From: Silurus meridionalis
Taxonomy: Eukaryota; Chordata; Actinopteri; Siluriformes; Siluridae
NCBI RefSeq assembly: GCF_014805685.1
Contig: NC_060886.1
Coordinates: 27,365,152-27,429,151 of the forward strand
Direction: 5' to 3'
Length of the DNA stretch: 64,000 nt
The notes under the pieces were generated by a model. It made no database searches. It saw only the letters and a list, made by a program, of their open reading frames with translations, and was not told the origin of the DNA. The stretch's first letter is position 1, and every line of letters starts with the position of its first letter. The position numbers and the translations under genes are program-made. Shown here in pieces: positions 11,081-21,334 of this stretch.

Positions 11081-11390
11081 CGATTCCCCACTCTTAGTTG
11101 GACATATTATGTTCGCTGTTTAATAATATACGGGTTTGACTTATAAAAGTGCTGCTGCAGTGTTAAAGAGCTGTGTTCTGGTTTAACAATCTGCAGGGAA
11201 TTTGTAAGAAACTAAGATCACAAACAGTGTAGGCAAGATTTTAACACAGCGCGGGGAGACCCCAACGGATTTTAGGTCCGTCACCTTATCCACGCAGCCA
11301 TGACTACGCAAGGTTCTGCCTGAAGTCTGCACATCCATCAATGAGCCCGAGACAGAGAGGAAAAAAACAGTTGATACAGACAAGCAGGCA

Positions 11391-11438
11391 GATGGATGGA
11401 TGGATGGATGGATTGATGGATGGATGCATGGATGGATG

Positions 11439-11486
<48 letters not shown>

Positions 11487-11585
11487 GCATTGTAAATAGA
11501 AAAGACAAGCAGTCAGAAAAAAATATAAGACTGACAGACATATAGATAAAAACAAAAAAGCAGACAAAAAGATGGCCAGATAGAT

Positions 11586-11618
<33 letters not shown>
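11391..11618. repeat. GGAT and CAGA tetranucleotide microsatellites
   Basis: (GGAT)n at about 11391-11440, directly followed by (CAGA)n to about 11486, and a second (CAGA)n block at about 11580-11618. Confidence 0.95.
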
Positions 11619-11619
<1 letters not shown>

Positions 11620-11680
11620 CCTAATATTTAAAAGGTACAAGACTCAGGGTTCAATACCTCCAGGAAATTGAGTGTTGGAA

Positions 11681-11818
11681 GCTGGTTTGTGATGGTTGGA
11701 TGCTGTTTTGTGATGGTTGGATCCTGGTTTATGATGGTTGGATGCTGGTTTATGATGGTTGGATGCTGGTTTGCGATGGTTGGACGCTGGTTTGTGATGG
11801 TTGGATGCTGGTTTGTGA
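11681..11818. repeat. 21-bp minisatellite, about 6.5 copies
   Basis: Unit close to GCTGGTTTGTGATGGTTGGAT, with single-base variants among copies. 21 is a multiple of three, so all frames through it look open; these are not genes. Confidence 0.95.
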
Positions 11819-11927
11819 ATGGAGGGAGGAGCCGGAAAAGCAAAGGAAGGAAAAAATGCATAAGAGCGCATGGAAACTCTGGGATATTTAATATTTAGGT
11901 TAATATTCAAGCTTCTGCTAGAGATGA

Positions 11928-12032
11928 TGAATGTGGCGGTGCAGCTGTGGCTGCAGTGAAAAGCAGACTTGTTGAATATACAATTCAACAAGTCTGCTTT
12001 TCACTGCAGCCACAGCTGCACCGCCACATTCA
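11928..12032. repeat. Perfect 50-bp inverted repeat with 5-base loop
   Basis: Left arm 11928-11977, loop 11978-11982, right arm 11983-12032, with no mismatch seen. The arm includes GTGGCGGTGCAGCTGTGGCT. It lies next to the stray ICE1-like exon. It is not a transposon end: no target duplication is visible. Confidence 0.95.
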
Positions 12033-12318
12033 CTGGGTTTCCTGCTTTAGTTAACGGCATTCATTCACGCTGTATGAAATGTCTGTGATGCAGCGCTCTG
12101 TTATACTGCATATCTGTATAATTCTATAGCTGTGGCATCATAATGATGTTATTAAGAGGGGGATTGGGACTGAAGACCTGCCACTGTATAAACTATTAAA
12201 GACAATGAGTAACGCTGTGCAGATCTACTGTGTATTTTATTTCTTTATCTACAAAAATATACAATGTTATAAATGTAATCTATAAAAAATATTTATAATG
12301 AGATCACATTTTCAGGCT

Positions 12319-12435
12319 TTATCTGATGATGGAGGAAGCTGATCTAAGGCACTTGGTGACGGCTGAGGGAACGAGCTTGAATGTGATCTTGTTCTGCTTC
12401 AGCCCAGATGCTCGTAAGCTCTTAGTAAATGCTTC
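12319..12435 (-). pseudogene. Stray copy of the last exon of the ICE1-like gene
   Basis: On the minus strand the frame ends VPSAVTKCLRSASSIIR and a TAA at 12321-12319. The last exon of the gene at 57.1 kb ends VPPAVTKCLKHFSFL. The homology continues past the stop: 12095-12318 matches the 3' flank 56860-57104 with small gaps, so this is a genomic (not processed) duplication. No upstream exon of the gene is found beside it. Confidence 0.8.
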
Positions 12436-12632
12436 AGGGAGAAAACATGAAAAAGAAAAGCACTTAAAAACATGCAAAAGTTATTTAATCCAATATGCTC
12501 TAAAATTAAAAATTATAACACACCCAAATACACAGGACCAAAAACAGTGCCCTCTAGTGGCACTGTCAGTACTCGATTGTTGCTTAATTCTGTGTAAATA
12601 TTAATAACCTTTTGTTTGTTTTATATGTTTAT

Positions 12633-12633
<1 letters not shown>

Positions 12634-12680
<47 letters not shown>
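12634..12680. repeat. (CT)n microsatellite
   Basis: Pure CT dinucleotide run of about 46 bases. Confidence 0.95.
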
Positions 12681-12682
<2 letters not shown>

Positions 12683-13495
12683 ACCAGAGTGCAGTAGAAA
12701 AGCTCACACATCTGGCCTATTAAGGAGATGTGTGAGGATGTGAGCAGTGTGTCAGGTTTCATTTAAAACTGTAATGAGAATTTTATAGTGCCTTCATCCT
12801 GTACAAACAACTGATGTATTTGGCAGTGTGGATGAGAGAGCTGGTCTTATATTGCTCTAAAAATTATTATTGAGTTACTGAAAATCATTTGCATTGTTTA
12901 GTGGCTGTTCCTCTAAAGTAGTGACTGGCAGAGTAATGAAAATACTCCACCATATACAGTAATTGGGTGACAGTAGGTGGCGCAATAATGACCTTGTTTA
13001 ATTATGACAATAGAATTAATGATGCCAACTTTAATGAAAAACAAACACAAAGGTGAATGAGAGAGATCTCAAAGTGAGCTACCTAGTAGCTGAACTCGTA
13101 GCCTAATTAAAAAAAGCCCCACACTGTGGCAGAGACATTAATGCTACCTGCCTGCAAAGCCGCTGTCAACAAGATGCTCGGCCCTGACGCAGTTAAAGAA
13201 ATAGCTAAAGTTCCTCTCAGATTACACAATTACCAGACGTATTGATGAAACTAAAAACAGAGAGACACTGAGAGCTGCTGAGCAAAAGATTTGTGAAAAG
13301 AAAAAAAATAACAGTTCATATTCAAAAAAAGGAAAATAAATGCTTTATTATGTATGTATGTAATGTAATGTTATTTAAACTTTACAGAAAAAATTTGTCA
13401 AATATTTTCTGTAATTTTTCGTGTTGTTTACGTCACAAATTAATCATTACATAACAATACACAAATAATAAATAAATTTGGGCGTGGATGCAAAA
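12681..13495. other. No recognisable gene
   Basis: AT-rich with short frames only. No motif or repeat relationship recognised, except the CCCTCTAGTGG-type segment just upstream at 12545-12640, which recurs at 27735-27840. Confidence 0.4.
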
Positions 13496-13552
13496 AATGA
13501 ATGAATAGATAAACAAACAAACAAACAAACAAACAAATAAATAAATAAATAA
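13496..13552. repeat. AAAC/AAAT microsatellite
   Basis: Runs of AAAC then AAAT tetranucleotides. Confidence 0.9.
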
Positions 13553-13559
13553 AACACCA

Positions 13560-13782
13560 ACTTTACAGGACCTTGTTGAGCGCAGTAAACGGGTGATGAC
13601 GTCACTCAGTAGGCCCCTACAGACTCTGTACAAGTCCAATGATTGGCTAGAACTTTAAACAAACCCTGCATTGATTGTTTAGTTTACAGACATAATGGGC
13701 ATGGTCAACAAACAGCACAGCAATCCAACTCACTCTGGACTTTTGTTGTGTATCTTAGAAACTGTAGTAAACAAAACAAGTT
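13560..13782 (+). promoter_or_regulatory. Orphan promoter copy with CRE and CCAAT boxes
   Basis: Contains a consensus CRE TGACGTCA at 13597-13604 and an inverted CCAAT at 13642-13646. Read in reverse complement it matches 33965-34185, the region upstream of the spliced minus-strand gene at 33.1-33.6 kb (GTGCTGTTTGTTGACCA, CCCATTAT, TAGCCAATCAT and CGTCATCACC are shared in order). Here the homology stops at about 13782, where an unrelated duplicated segment begins, so the promoter has lost its gene. Confidence 0.6.
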
Positions 13783-13975
13783 TTAGTGACACGTCAAATA
13801 ATGTCACAGTTAAAGTATGTTTAAACCAATGTTATTTGCATGGGAGGATCATGGGAATATATTTTGGGTTCAAAAAATGATGACTATAGTCACAGCCATT
13901 TGTTGGTCAACATTACCACCATAAAAGATGCTTACCACAGTGTGTCTAAACCATTATTTACTCAAGTATGGGTAA
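13783..13975. repeat. Local duplication, copy 1
   Basis: Begins GTGACACGTCAAATAATGT and runs through TTTGCATGGGAGGATCATGG to ACCATTATTTACT. Matches 14928-15115 with scattered substitutions. Confidence 0.85.
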
Positions 13976-14103
13976 GACTTGGAAAATATCTGGAAGGTCA
14001 GAGCTGGTACTCTGTGCAAGAGGAAGGGTCAAGGCATTTAGGGAAGATTCAGAGAAGCTTTGATTTTCCCACCAATAAGAACCAACAACTGTTAGCTTTC
14101 AAA

Positions 14104-14176
14104 CACCCAAACAAGGACTTGAACCCGGGAACCTCAGATTAAAAGTCTGATGCTCTACCGACTGAGCTATCCAGGC
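14104..14176 (-). tRNA. tRNA-Lys (TTT)
   Basis: 73 bases on the minus strand. A box TAGCTCAGTCGGTAGAGCA, anticodon loop CTTTTAA (TTT) inside a full TCAGA/TCTGA stem, and T loop GTTCAAGTC. The 3' acceptor strand TTTGGGT pairs with GCCTGGA only through several G-U pairs, so the gene may be drifting. No close TTTT terminator. Confidence 0.7.
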
Positions 14177-14631
14177 TCTGCGCACATGTCTGCTGTTGAG
14201 ACACCTGGCCTCAGTAAAATACTTGTCTCTGCGCTTGCTCAGAGAGGGTGAATCTCAGGAGTTTCTTAAATATTTCTCCAATTGTTTAATGTGCCTTTCT
14301 TGAAAGAAGCCCACCATGAAGGTTATCCCCTATTTCATGTTCATCAGCAGTATTCAAGAAACTAATTTGTCAATCTTTGTCCATAGTCTAACACATAGCA
14401 TCAGCTTTTTGAAAACAAACTTGACATTTCATCACAGACCACATGACTGACACTGAGTTCATTATTTCACTGTATGGTGTAACAGATTGTTTCCTGTAGA
14501 TATGAAAACTAACTCCTGAATCTTAATTACACCAACAATCAGGGACTTCAAAAGGGGAAAATGTCAGAGCCTGCAATGTGATTATCAGACTCAATTTGTC
14601 ATTGCAACCGTGATGAGAAACATGCAAAGCC

Positions 14632-14703
14632 AACTCTGTGCTATGTGGGGAGCACGTCTGACTCCAGATCAAAAGGTTGCGTGTTCAAATCACGTCGAGG
14701 TCA
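14632..14703 (+). pseudogene. tRNA-Trp (CCA) pseudogene
   Basis: The 3' two thirds match tRNA-Trp well: CGTCTGACTCCAGATCA with anticodon CCA, then GGTTGCGTGTTCAAATCACG. The 5' acceptor and D arm are scrambled, so the acceptor stem cannot form. Confidence 0.75.
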
Positions 14704-14927
14704 TGGTTGCAGGGCTCTTGCTTTTTGGCCTCTTTTAGCAGCTGCTCTATCTTTGATTGTCTAATGTGGAGACTGAATTTGTCCAAAGTGGAGTCTGTCT
14801 CATCAAATTAACGTTAGTACATTATAACCCTCCTACAACATGTTCCCAAACTTTGTCAATTTGCTCTAGCTGACAAAAAAAGATAACTCTACAAATAGTG
14901 ACTAAGATGTATTCACAATTCAAGTTT

Positions 14928-15115
14928 CAGTGACACGTCAAATAATGTTACAATTAAAGTATGTTTGAACCAATGATATTTGCATGGGAGGATCATGGGA
15001 ATATCTTTTGGGTTATTGAAAACAAAGATGACTATTGTCAGAGCTATTGGTTGGTCATAATTAACACTATAAAGGATGCTTACCACTGTGAGACTAAACC
15101 ATCATTTGCTAATGA
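14928..15115. repeat. Local duplication, copy 2
   Basis: Second copy of 13783-13975; it lies just before the inverted ERV-A LTR fragment. Confidence 0.85.
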
Positions 15116-15132
15116 AACAAATTTTTAACATA

Positions 15133-15330
15133 TCAAACAAAAACTTAATTCTTGGAGAGGTTTCCCATGCGATCTACGATGCCCGTGGTGCCTTTTCTGA
15201 TCAGGGAAGAATCACACAGCACACAGAATGGCACAAATGTTCTTCTTCAGTTTAATGCAGATAACAGAAGTATATATACACACTGAAAAAACATGACCTA
15301 AAACTGTTCCTGACATAGCTATTGTTTCTC
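15133..15330 (-). mobile_element. ERV-A-family LTR fragment (inverted)
   Basis: Minus-strand reading gives TGTATATATAC, ATTAAA-type signal, GTGTGATTCTTCCCTGA, CACGGGCATCGTAGATCG and CCTCTCCAAGAATTAAG, the same order as the ERV-A 3' LTR at 3960-4110. No internal retroviral sequence adjoins it, so it is a solo LTR or a piece of one. Confidence 0.8.
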
Positions 15331-15554
15331 AATATGTATCTTAAAATATGATAAAATACAAATCTAGTTATGTTGAGCACCTTAGCAAGTCTTAAATTAA
15401 TGGTAGGACAGCATTAAGACAAAAATCTAATTAATGCTTCTGCCTTATTATCTTTTAGCTCGAGTGCATATTTCCATGAAATATTATTTTCCTAAATCTA
15501 ATAGCAAAGAATTTCCATACAACAGCTGGCTGAGTATTCAACAAGTTGCATTGA

Positions 15555-15628
15555 GGTGCTGTGGCTTAGTTGGTTAAAGTACCTGTCTTGTAAATAGGAG
15601 ATCCTCGGTTCGAATCCCAGCAGTGCCT
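15555..15628 (+). tRNA. tRNA-Thr (TGT)
   Basis: 74 bases. Acceptor GGTGCTG pairs with CAGTGCC (two G-U). A box TGGCTTAGTTGG, anticodon loop CTTGTAA (TGT), T loop GTTCGAATC. A TTTTT run lies about 45 bases downstream. Reads ACA/ACG threonine codons. Confidence 0.85.
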
Positions 15629-15882
15629 AATGCAGTTGTCCTTTCCTGCTTCCAGTTGAGTGCCTTCCAGCTTTTTCTTTATTGCTTGACATATAACATT
15701 GCAAGTGGATTATATGGTTTCTCTGGGGAACTAAATGGTGAATTGCAAGCTTTGCTCTGACTCTTTTAAAAGCTTGCTAGTATTTGTTAGCAATGGAAAA
15801 AAAACTTGTTTTTAATCAAACTATGAGCCGTCCATTAAGATGAACATTTCTGAGATAGTAAAATACAGCCCTGTGTAACGTA

Positions 15883-15920
15883 GGTCTCTGTGGTGCAATG
15901 GATAGAGCATTGGACTTCTT
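15883..15920 (+). pseudogene. 5' half of tRNA-Arg (TCT)
   Basis: GGTCTCTGTGGTGCAATGGA continuing to GCATTGGACTTCT is the 5' half of tRNA-Arg-TCT, broken where the intron normally sits. No 3' half follows within 150 bases. Confidence 0.65.
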
Positions 15921-16574
15921 GACTAGTGGTAGAGCTATATATTGTTGTGCTTTTTTACTCGTCTTGCTAGTAGCTTTCATTGTACACCAGGTATATTGAA
16001 AAGCTATGTGTCATGTCTGTGCTTCTCGTACTGAGAGGTGCTAGAGAGCTGCTTGTTAGAGAAAGTTTTCTGGCTTCAGTAGGTGATAGAGGCTCACCAC
16101 ACCTTGTTTGTTTGTAGCGTTTTTTTTTTTTTCTTGTCTTTTTTTTTCAGTGTTTCGTACTATTTGTTTCATTTCATCCTCCCAGCAGCTTTTGCTGTTT
16201 AGGAGGGATTTTGGGTTAACCTTATTTTCTTTTGTTTTTTTCTCTGTTTTTTTGTTTTCATGTTTTTTTTTTTGTTTATAAATGTACGGATCTACGGTGA
16301 TGGGCATAGCTATGGTGCAGGAAATGCACCCGGACAATGGACTGAGTGTGAGGAGTGGAATGGGCAGTTGCATGAACGAGACGGTGAGCAGCGAGAAAAG
16401 GAAATCACAACACAAAAGGAAGAAACAACAATGGACAAGGGCGTGGAACAAGAAGGAAAGAAGCACAACAACCAGGAGGATCCACTTACAGCAGGACGGG
16501 AAATCTGAACCCAAATAGCACTACCTGAAAGTTTGAAAAACACTTTGGACGCGGTGGAGAAGAAGGACCAAGGG

Positions 16575-16790
16575 AAAGAGACATCACTCTTGAGTCTGGT
16601 TCCTCTCAAGGTTTCTTCCTTATGCCATCTCGGGGAGTTTTTCCTTGCCACAGTTGCTCATCAGGGACAAACTTACTTACTAAGAACATATTTACTTTTA
16701 TTTACCACATTATCTGTGTAAAGCTGCTTTGAGACAATGTTCATTGTTAAAAGCGCTATACAAAAAAAAATGAATTGAATTGAATTGAAT
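16575..16790 (+). repeat. Dispersed fish repeat R1 (copy 2)
   Basis: Reverse of the R1 copies at 6290 and 35765: CCTCTCAAGGTTTCTTCC, then GCTCATCAGGGACAAAC, GTAAAGCTGCTTTGAGACAA, and a TGAATTGAAT tail. Confidence 0.8.
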
Positions 16791-16933
16791 CAGTGGTCTT
16801 TATGTTACAAGGTATACAGAAAATGTAGTACAGAGTCTCTGTATTTTGTGAGCAGCGCTGGAGCGCCCCCTCCCCAAACAGGTGAACACTTTCCAAGGAA
16901 GAACAATCAATTAGTGTATAATTCAAGGCTGTT

Positions 16934-17180
16934 TCACTTGGTCTCCTTAACACATAACAAATCTACCCTTTTCCTCTCCATCATATTAGCTAACTCTTTA
17001 GCTTTACCAGTCATAGTACCAACCCTAACCTCCACTTTCCTCCACTTCTCCTTTCCCTGCTGTCTCTGTAGACGTCTTCCTCCACTTCTTCTCCTCCTTT
17101 GGCCAAAAGAAGCCCATTTCCCCCCTGACCCCTGTTGGCTAACAATACCTGTGGCAGTCGTTGGTAACCCGGGTCTCAAC
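16934..17180 (-). pseudogene. RTE-type LINE endonuclease fragment
   Basis: The minus-strand frame contains VEVRVGTMTGKAKELANMM then DLLCVKETK, the start of an APE-like endonuclease as in RTE-clade LINEs (the ETK glutamate is catalytic). It is only about 80 codons long and lies next to a SINE/RTE tail. Confidence 0.6.
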
Positions 17181-17206
17181 CAATCCAGTATGAAATTTTG
17201 ATTAAT

Positions 17207-17322
17207 ATTTGATTTGGCACATGTTTTACACTGGATGCCCTTCCTAATGCAACCCTTCCCATTTACCTGGGCTTGGGGCCGGCACTAAGAGTGCACTGGC
17301 TTGTGCAACCCTAATGGCTGAG
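17207..17322 (-). mobile_element. tRNA-Glu SINE body (inverted, headless)
   Basis: Reverse complement of the SINE body at 23440-23657 (GGAAGGGCATCCAGTGTAAA, GGGAGGGTTGCATTAGG, GCCGGCCCCAAGCCC). The tRNA-like head is missing. Confidence 0.7.
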
Positions 17323-17529
17323 TTTTTCCTATCGATCTATTGATCTGTCTAATTCATTTATCCATATGCCTGCTTGTCTGTATTAACAGTTTTTTTCTGA
17401 CTGTTTTTCTGTCTGTCTTTCCGACTATTAGGTAACCATCTACTTGTTTATTCCGTATGTCTGTGTTTGAAAGACAAAGGAGAATAATTATTTTATTATT
17501 GTTTTGATTTCTAATAAAAATAAAGTCAC

Positions 17530-17640
17530 TGTCAGAAGTGGGATTTGAACCCATGCCTCGATGTGGAGACCAGAACACTTAGTTTCCTAGAAGGTATAGA
17601 ACCTTGAGGCTGGTGCCTTAGACCGCTCGGCCAGCCTGCC
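17530..17640 (-). tRNA. tRNA-Leu (CAA) with intron
   Basis: 111 bases on the minus strand. Class II tRNA with A box TGGCCGAGCGGTCTAAGGC, anticodon in ACTCAAG-like context (CAA), an intron of about two dozen bases after the anticodon, a long variable arm, and T loop GTTCAAATC. A TTTTT terminator follows. Two acceptor mismatches (5' GGCAGGC against 3' TTCTGAC) suggest early decay, but the general and intron structure is preserved. Confidence 0.8.
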
Positions 17641-18084
17641 AAAAAAAGCATGTGTTTCTTAGACCCCCAGTCATGTAGATTCCGTATTTTTTTGTTTCTA
17701 TAGTGCCATTTTATCTTCATAATTCAATTAGAAGATGGATCTTTGATGAACCATGACACGCTCTTATTTACAGCGTTTGTGAAAGAAAAGTGTAACCTAA
17801 AAATAAATCAGTGTATTGCATAATGTGAACAAGTGAACAGAACCGATTTCACAACAATGCTGTACAGAGTACACTGATCTGCATAATCCAGTCCTTTATT
17901 GTTTTCTGAAAAAAAGCTTAATATGTGTGTTTTGGTTGTTTGGATAAATAAACAGAAATCATTATTTTTTGACTAAAAAAGGCTAAACTTGAAAAACTGA
18001 AAGAAAAACTGTGTGCTGTTCTCGACGGGTCTAGGCTTTGGACCAGCTGCAGTATTTACGGAAGGAAATCTACTGTATTTGACC

Positions 18085-18166
18085 AAAAGCAAATGCGATT
18101 TGAACCCCTGCCTCGGAAGACACTGGAGCCTTAATCCGGCACCTTAGATCGCTCGGCCACGCTACT
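18085..18166 (-). pseudogene. tRNA-Leu (AAG) pseudogene
   Basis: 82 bases on the minus strand, the normal length. GTGGCCGAGCGATCTAAGG, loop TTAAGGC (AAG) and the variable arm are good, but the T stem and 3' acceptor strand are mutated so the acceptor stem cannot close. Confidence 0.75.
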
Positions 18167-18785
18167 AGTAGCTAAGCTGGGAGATAGGACTGCCAGATTG
18201 TGGAGGAGATGCTGTCGCAGCCGGCCATAATGTCAGCGGCATGCACGAAACACATTTAACAAAAGACTTTTGCTCGAGAACAAAGTGATACAAAAACACA
18301 CAACAGGCTGTGCAGAATTGGCAGTCCATTGCATTGCCCTCTGACTGTCAACAGTCATGCACATATAAAAACAGGATGCAAATTTTTTTGCCACTGTCGT
18401 TTTTCCACAGCTGCGATGATCCATCATGGAAACACAGACAACCTTTGCAAAAAAGACAGCAACAAAAACAGCTTCGGAAATTCCTCTAAAGGTAGCGGCA
18501 CACTTGCCTGTCGACCTTTCAATTACTCTGGTTTTATGGTGAACAGTCTGTAAATAGATTACAAAGAAACAAAAGGAATCTTCAACCTCTGGCTGTTTGG
18601 AGCTCGCCTTCCCTTCACCTACATGTGCAGGGTGTAGTGTCATTTCAGTGGTAAATTAATGCCAAGTGTTAGACTAAATAGTCTAGCTCTTCTCCTGCAG
18701 AGCTCTTTCATCTCTTATAGTAATAGAGGGCAATATTGGCTGGACACTTTAAATTACTCTGTTTTTGTTATTGAAATCTCCCTTT
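18167..18785. other. No gene; remnants of the tRNA-Pro flank repeat
   Basis: 18560-18650 carries the CCTCTGGCTGTTTGG repeat flank. The rest has only short frames. Confidence 0.5.
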
Positions 18786-19060
18786 CAGTTCTATCTTACA
18801 TTTTAGGTAGCACAATGGCATTGCACTTTCTTCAATGAGAACCTTGAAAACAATTCACTACATAACTAATGGTTTGAAATAGGACCAATTCTCCCTGACA
18901 TTGCTCTGCACTCTAAAAGCAAAAGCAACAGTAACTGTTATAAAATGTTAGCATGGAGAACAGGAGACATGTATTTGCAATGTACAGTTACATTTTATTA
19001 CAAAAGTTTAAATCAAGTTCAAATCAATAATGAACCTTTCTGAGGTTGAAATCCCGAAAA
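18786..19060. repeat. Duplicated flank of the tRNA-Pro cluster, copy 2
   Basis: Pairs with 9785-10060; same order of blocks. Confidence 0.85.
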
Positions 19061-19354
19061 AGTTGCTTCTTCTCCCAAAGCTACTACTCTGGTTTTATGC
19101 TTAACAGTCTGTAAATAGATTAAAAGGAAACAAAACAAATCTTGGGCCTCTGGCTGTTTGGATCTCGCCTTCCCTTCACCTACATGTGCAGGCTATAGTA
19201 TCATTCCAGTGGCAAATCAATTTGAAATGTGGCTACTTGGTTCTTGTTAGGTTCTTTGTTACATTAGTGGTCCAGAAACAACCAAATTCTCTACGAGACC
19301 TTGCATTTTATGAGGTTACCCTGGCCTTTGCCATGAGCTTAACTCCCATCACCT

Positions 19355-19422
19355 GGCTCGTTAGTCTAGGGGTATGGTTCTTTGGGTGCGAAAGGTCCAG
19401 AGTTCAACTCTGGGATGAGTCT
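19355..19422 (+). pseudogene. tRNA-Pro pseudogene
   Basis: GGCTCGTTAGTCTAGGGGTA and the T arm are present, but four bases are lost in the anticodon arm (68 bases in total). Flanks match the copy at 10737. Confidence 0.8.
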
Positions 19423-19945
19423 TAGATTTACACTGAATAAACTTTTGTGAGCAAACACAAGCTGTAATAACGCTGTATGGCTGATAACTTGGTTCTCGCT
19501 TGCTGTACGTTTCCTCACACCACCGAAGAGATTGAAATCCTTCAAGGGCGATTTCTTCTCCTGAAGCTACTGAGCCCAAAATTGCCTAAACACATTGAAA
19601 TTACTCTGGTTTTATGCTGAACAGTCTGTAAATTAATTACCAAGAAACAAAAAGAATCTTGGACCTCTGGCTGTTTGGATCTCACCTTCCCTTCACCTTG
19701 TGCAGGGTGTAGTGTCAATCCAGTGGTAAATCAATGGCAAGTGTTGGACTGAATAGTCTAGCTCTTCTCCGATCTTACATTTCAGGTAGCACCATGTAAC
19801 AGTGTACAGTGACATTTTATTACAAAAATGAAGTTCAAATCTCTAATGAGCCTTTTTGTTTCCTGCAGTACAGAGGGCGGCTTTGACTGGAGACCTTAAA
19901 GTTTTTGGTTACTTTACAGCACGGCTTGTTGGTCTAGGGCTAGGT
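19423..19945. repeat. Remainder of a tRNA-Pro repeat unit with a tRNA scrap
   Basis: Flank repeat continues to about 19870. At 19922-19937 a GGCTTGTTGGTCTAGG scrap of a further tRNA-Pro begins and breaks off. Confidence 0.6.
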
Positions 19946-20139
19946 GTCCGAATCCATACATAAAATGACAGACGTCGGCTGAAAAAAATTTTAACTCAAC
20001 ATCGTACAGATCAGAGAAACACATCATTTGAATATCTTTTTTTTTGTACCCAATCATAACAACAAAATGCTGTGCTTTTGTAAAGTAAAGAAAACATATA
20101 GAGGGCGCTTTCTGCCGTCTCTGTCATCTCTCTTCACAT

Positions 20140-20391
20140 TTAGAACAGCGTGATTAAATATTTGAATCGATTGACAGCCCTAATAATAATATGTGAGGTC
20201 CAGTTACCAGTGTGACACTAAAACAAGTAAAAAAGTAGCCTTTACTACTAATTAAGTACATGTCAAAGCGCAAACTTCTTCACTTTAACTTGAGTAAAAA
20301 AGTATAGTCAGAACTTCAACTTTTACCAGAGTCTTTTAAAACCTGAATATCTGTACTTATACTTAAGGGAAGGATGTGTGTACTTTTGCCA
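20140..20391 (-). mobile_element. Composite DNA repeat, inverted partial copy
   Basis: Contains ATCGATTGACAGCCCTA directly joined to a block with GTGACACTAAAACAAGTA and GTACTTTTGCCA. The same two modules with the same junction occur, inverted, at 60810-61720. Confidence 0.7.
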
Positions 20392-21334
20392 CAAGCAGGC
20401 AGATGGGTAGAGATTGATAGATGGATAGATCTATGTTGATGAGATCATATTTCCAATCACACTGATACCTTTAAAATGATACTAAACATGTGAAGGTAAA
20501 ATGTATACATTTCTAAAATGTAATTACTGCATTATGTAAGTAAAGTAGCTTAAATTCCGGGACCCTCTCAGTCACCTTTCCATGATCCGGCCATCTCCCC
20601 AAGAGCGAAAGAGGGGGCTCAAGGATGGGTGACTGGGCAGCTGAACAAATGGCTTTCTCCCCTCAGATTAAAGAGATCCTCTCATCAGATTAGAAGGTTT
20701 ATTGTTTTGTTGCATGGTAGTTCTCGGGGTCTGGCCTCATGAAGTTGCATGGCAGTTCTCGGGGTCTGGTGCCATGAACAGATCTGGCCATCCTTACATA
20801 ACTAATATTTTTCTGTCAATTCTTACAAAAACAGTCATCAGAATAAAACCCAAAGATGAGAAAATTCATATTCTGTTGCCGGTGTGTGTTCTTTCTAATT
20901 CCACCGGGTTGCATCTGTTATTTTATTCTGTTCTTTTTTCTACTATTTTCAGAACAATTAGTGAAACTCCAGCTTTCTACCCAATGCCATCGCTTTTATC
21001 TCTCTTTCTCTTTCATTTCTAATGAAAGTTCTCATGTATTAAGAGGAATTTTTAGAATGATCAATAATGAAGCACCTCCTACTGTTAGTTATTTACATAT
21101 TTATTTACAGTACTAAAAGACAATTTTTTATCAAAAAAATTAAAGATTTAATTAAAAGTAAAATTATGAAAATAAAATAATTAATCCAGTGGAACAGACC
21201 GACAGCATGATGACCTGAAAGAGAAAAACAGCGATGTGTTACTTTACATAATGTGTGTGTTTGACCGGTACACAGTGTGTGTTTAGTAAAGTTTTGTAGG
21301 ACATTATGAGGACAGTATGACTTCATGAGTTAAT
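20392..21334. other. No recognisable gene; short direct repeat
   Basis: A direct repeat of about 41 bases (TTGCATGGTAGTTCTCGGGG and again TTGCATGGCAGTTCTCGGGG) lies at 20710-20775. The frames after it are hydrophobic AT-rich noise. Confidence 0.5.

Noticed and set aside
11668..11898. Long open frames on both strands across the 21-bp minisatellite
   Set aside because: The unit length is a multiple of three, so all frames stay open through it; the translated text is pure repeat.
16056..16514. 152-codon minus-strand frame with a hydrophobic start
   Set aside because: Composed of poly-T/poly-A-derived Phe/Lys runs and overlaps frames on the other strand of equal length; no motif.
20856..21116. 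Phe/Leu/Cys-rich frames that look like membrane segments
   Set aside because: T-rich sequence gives hydrophobic text in any frame; no start context, partner exon or family.
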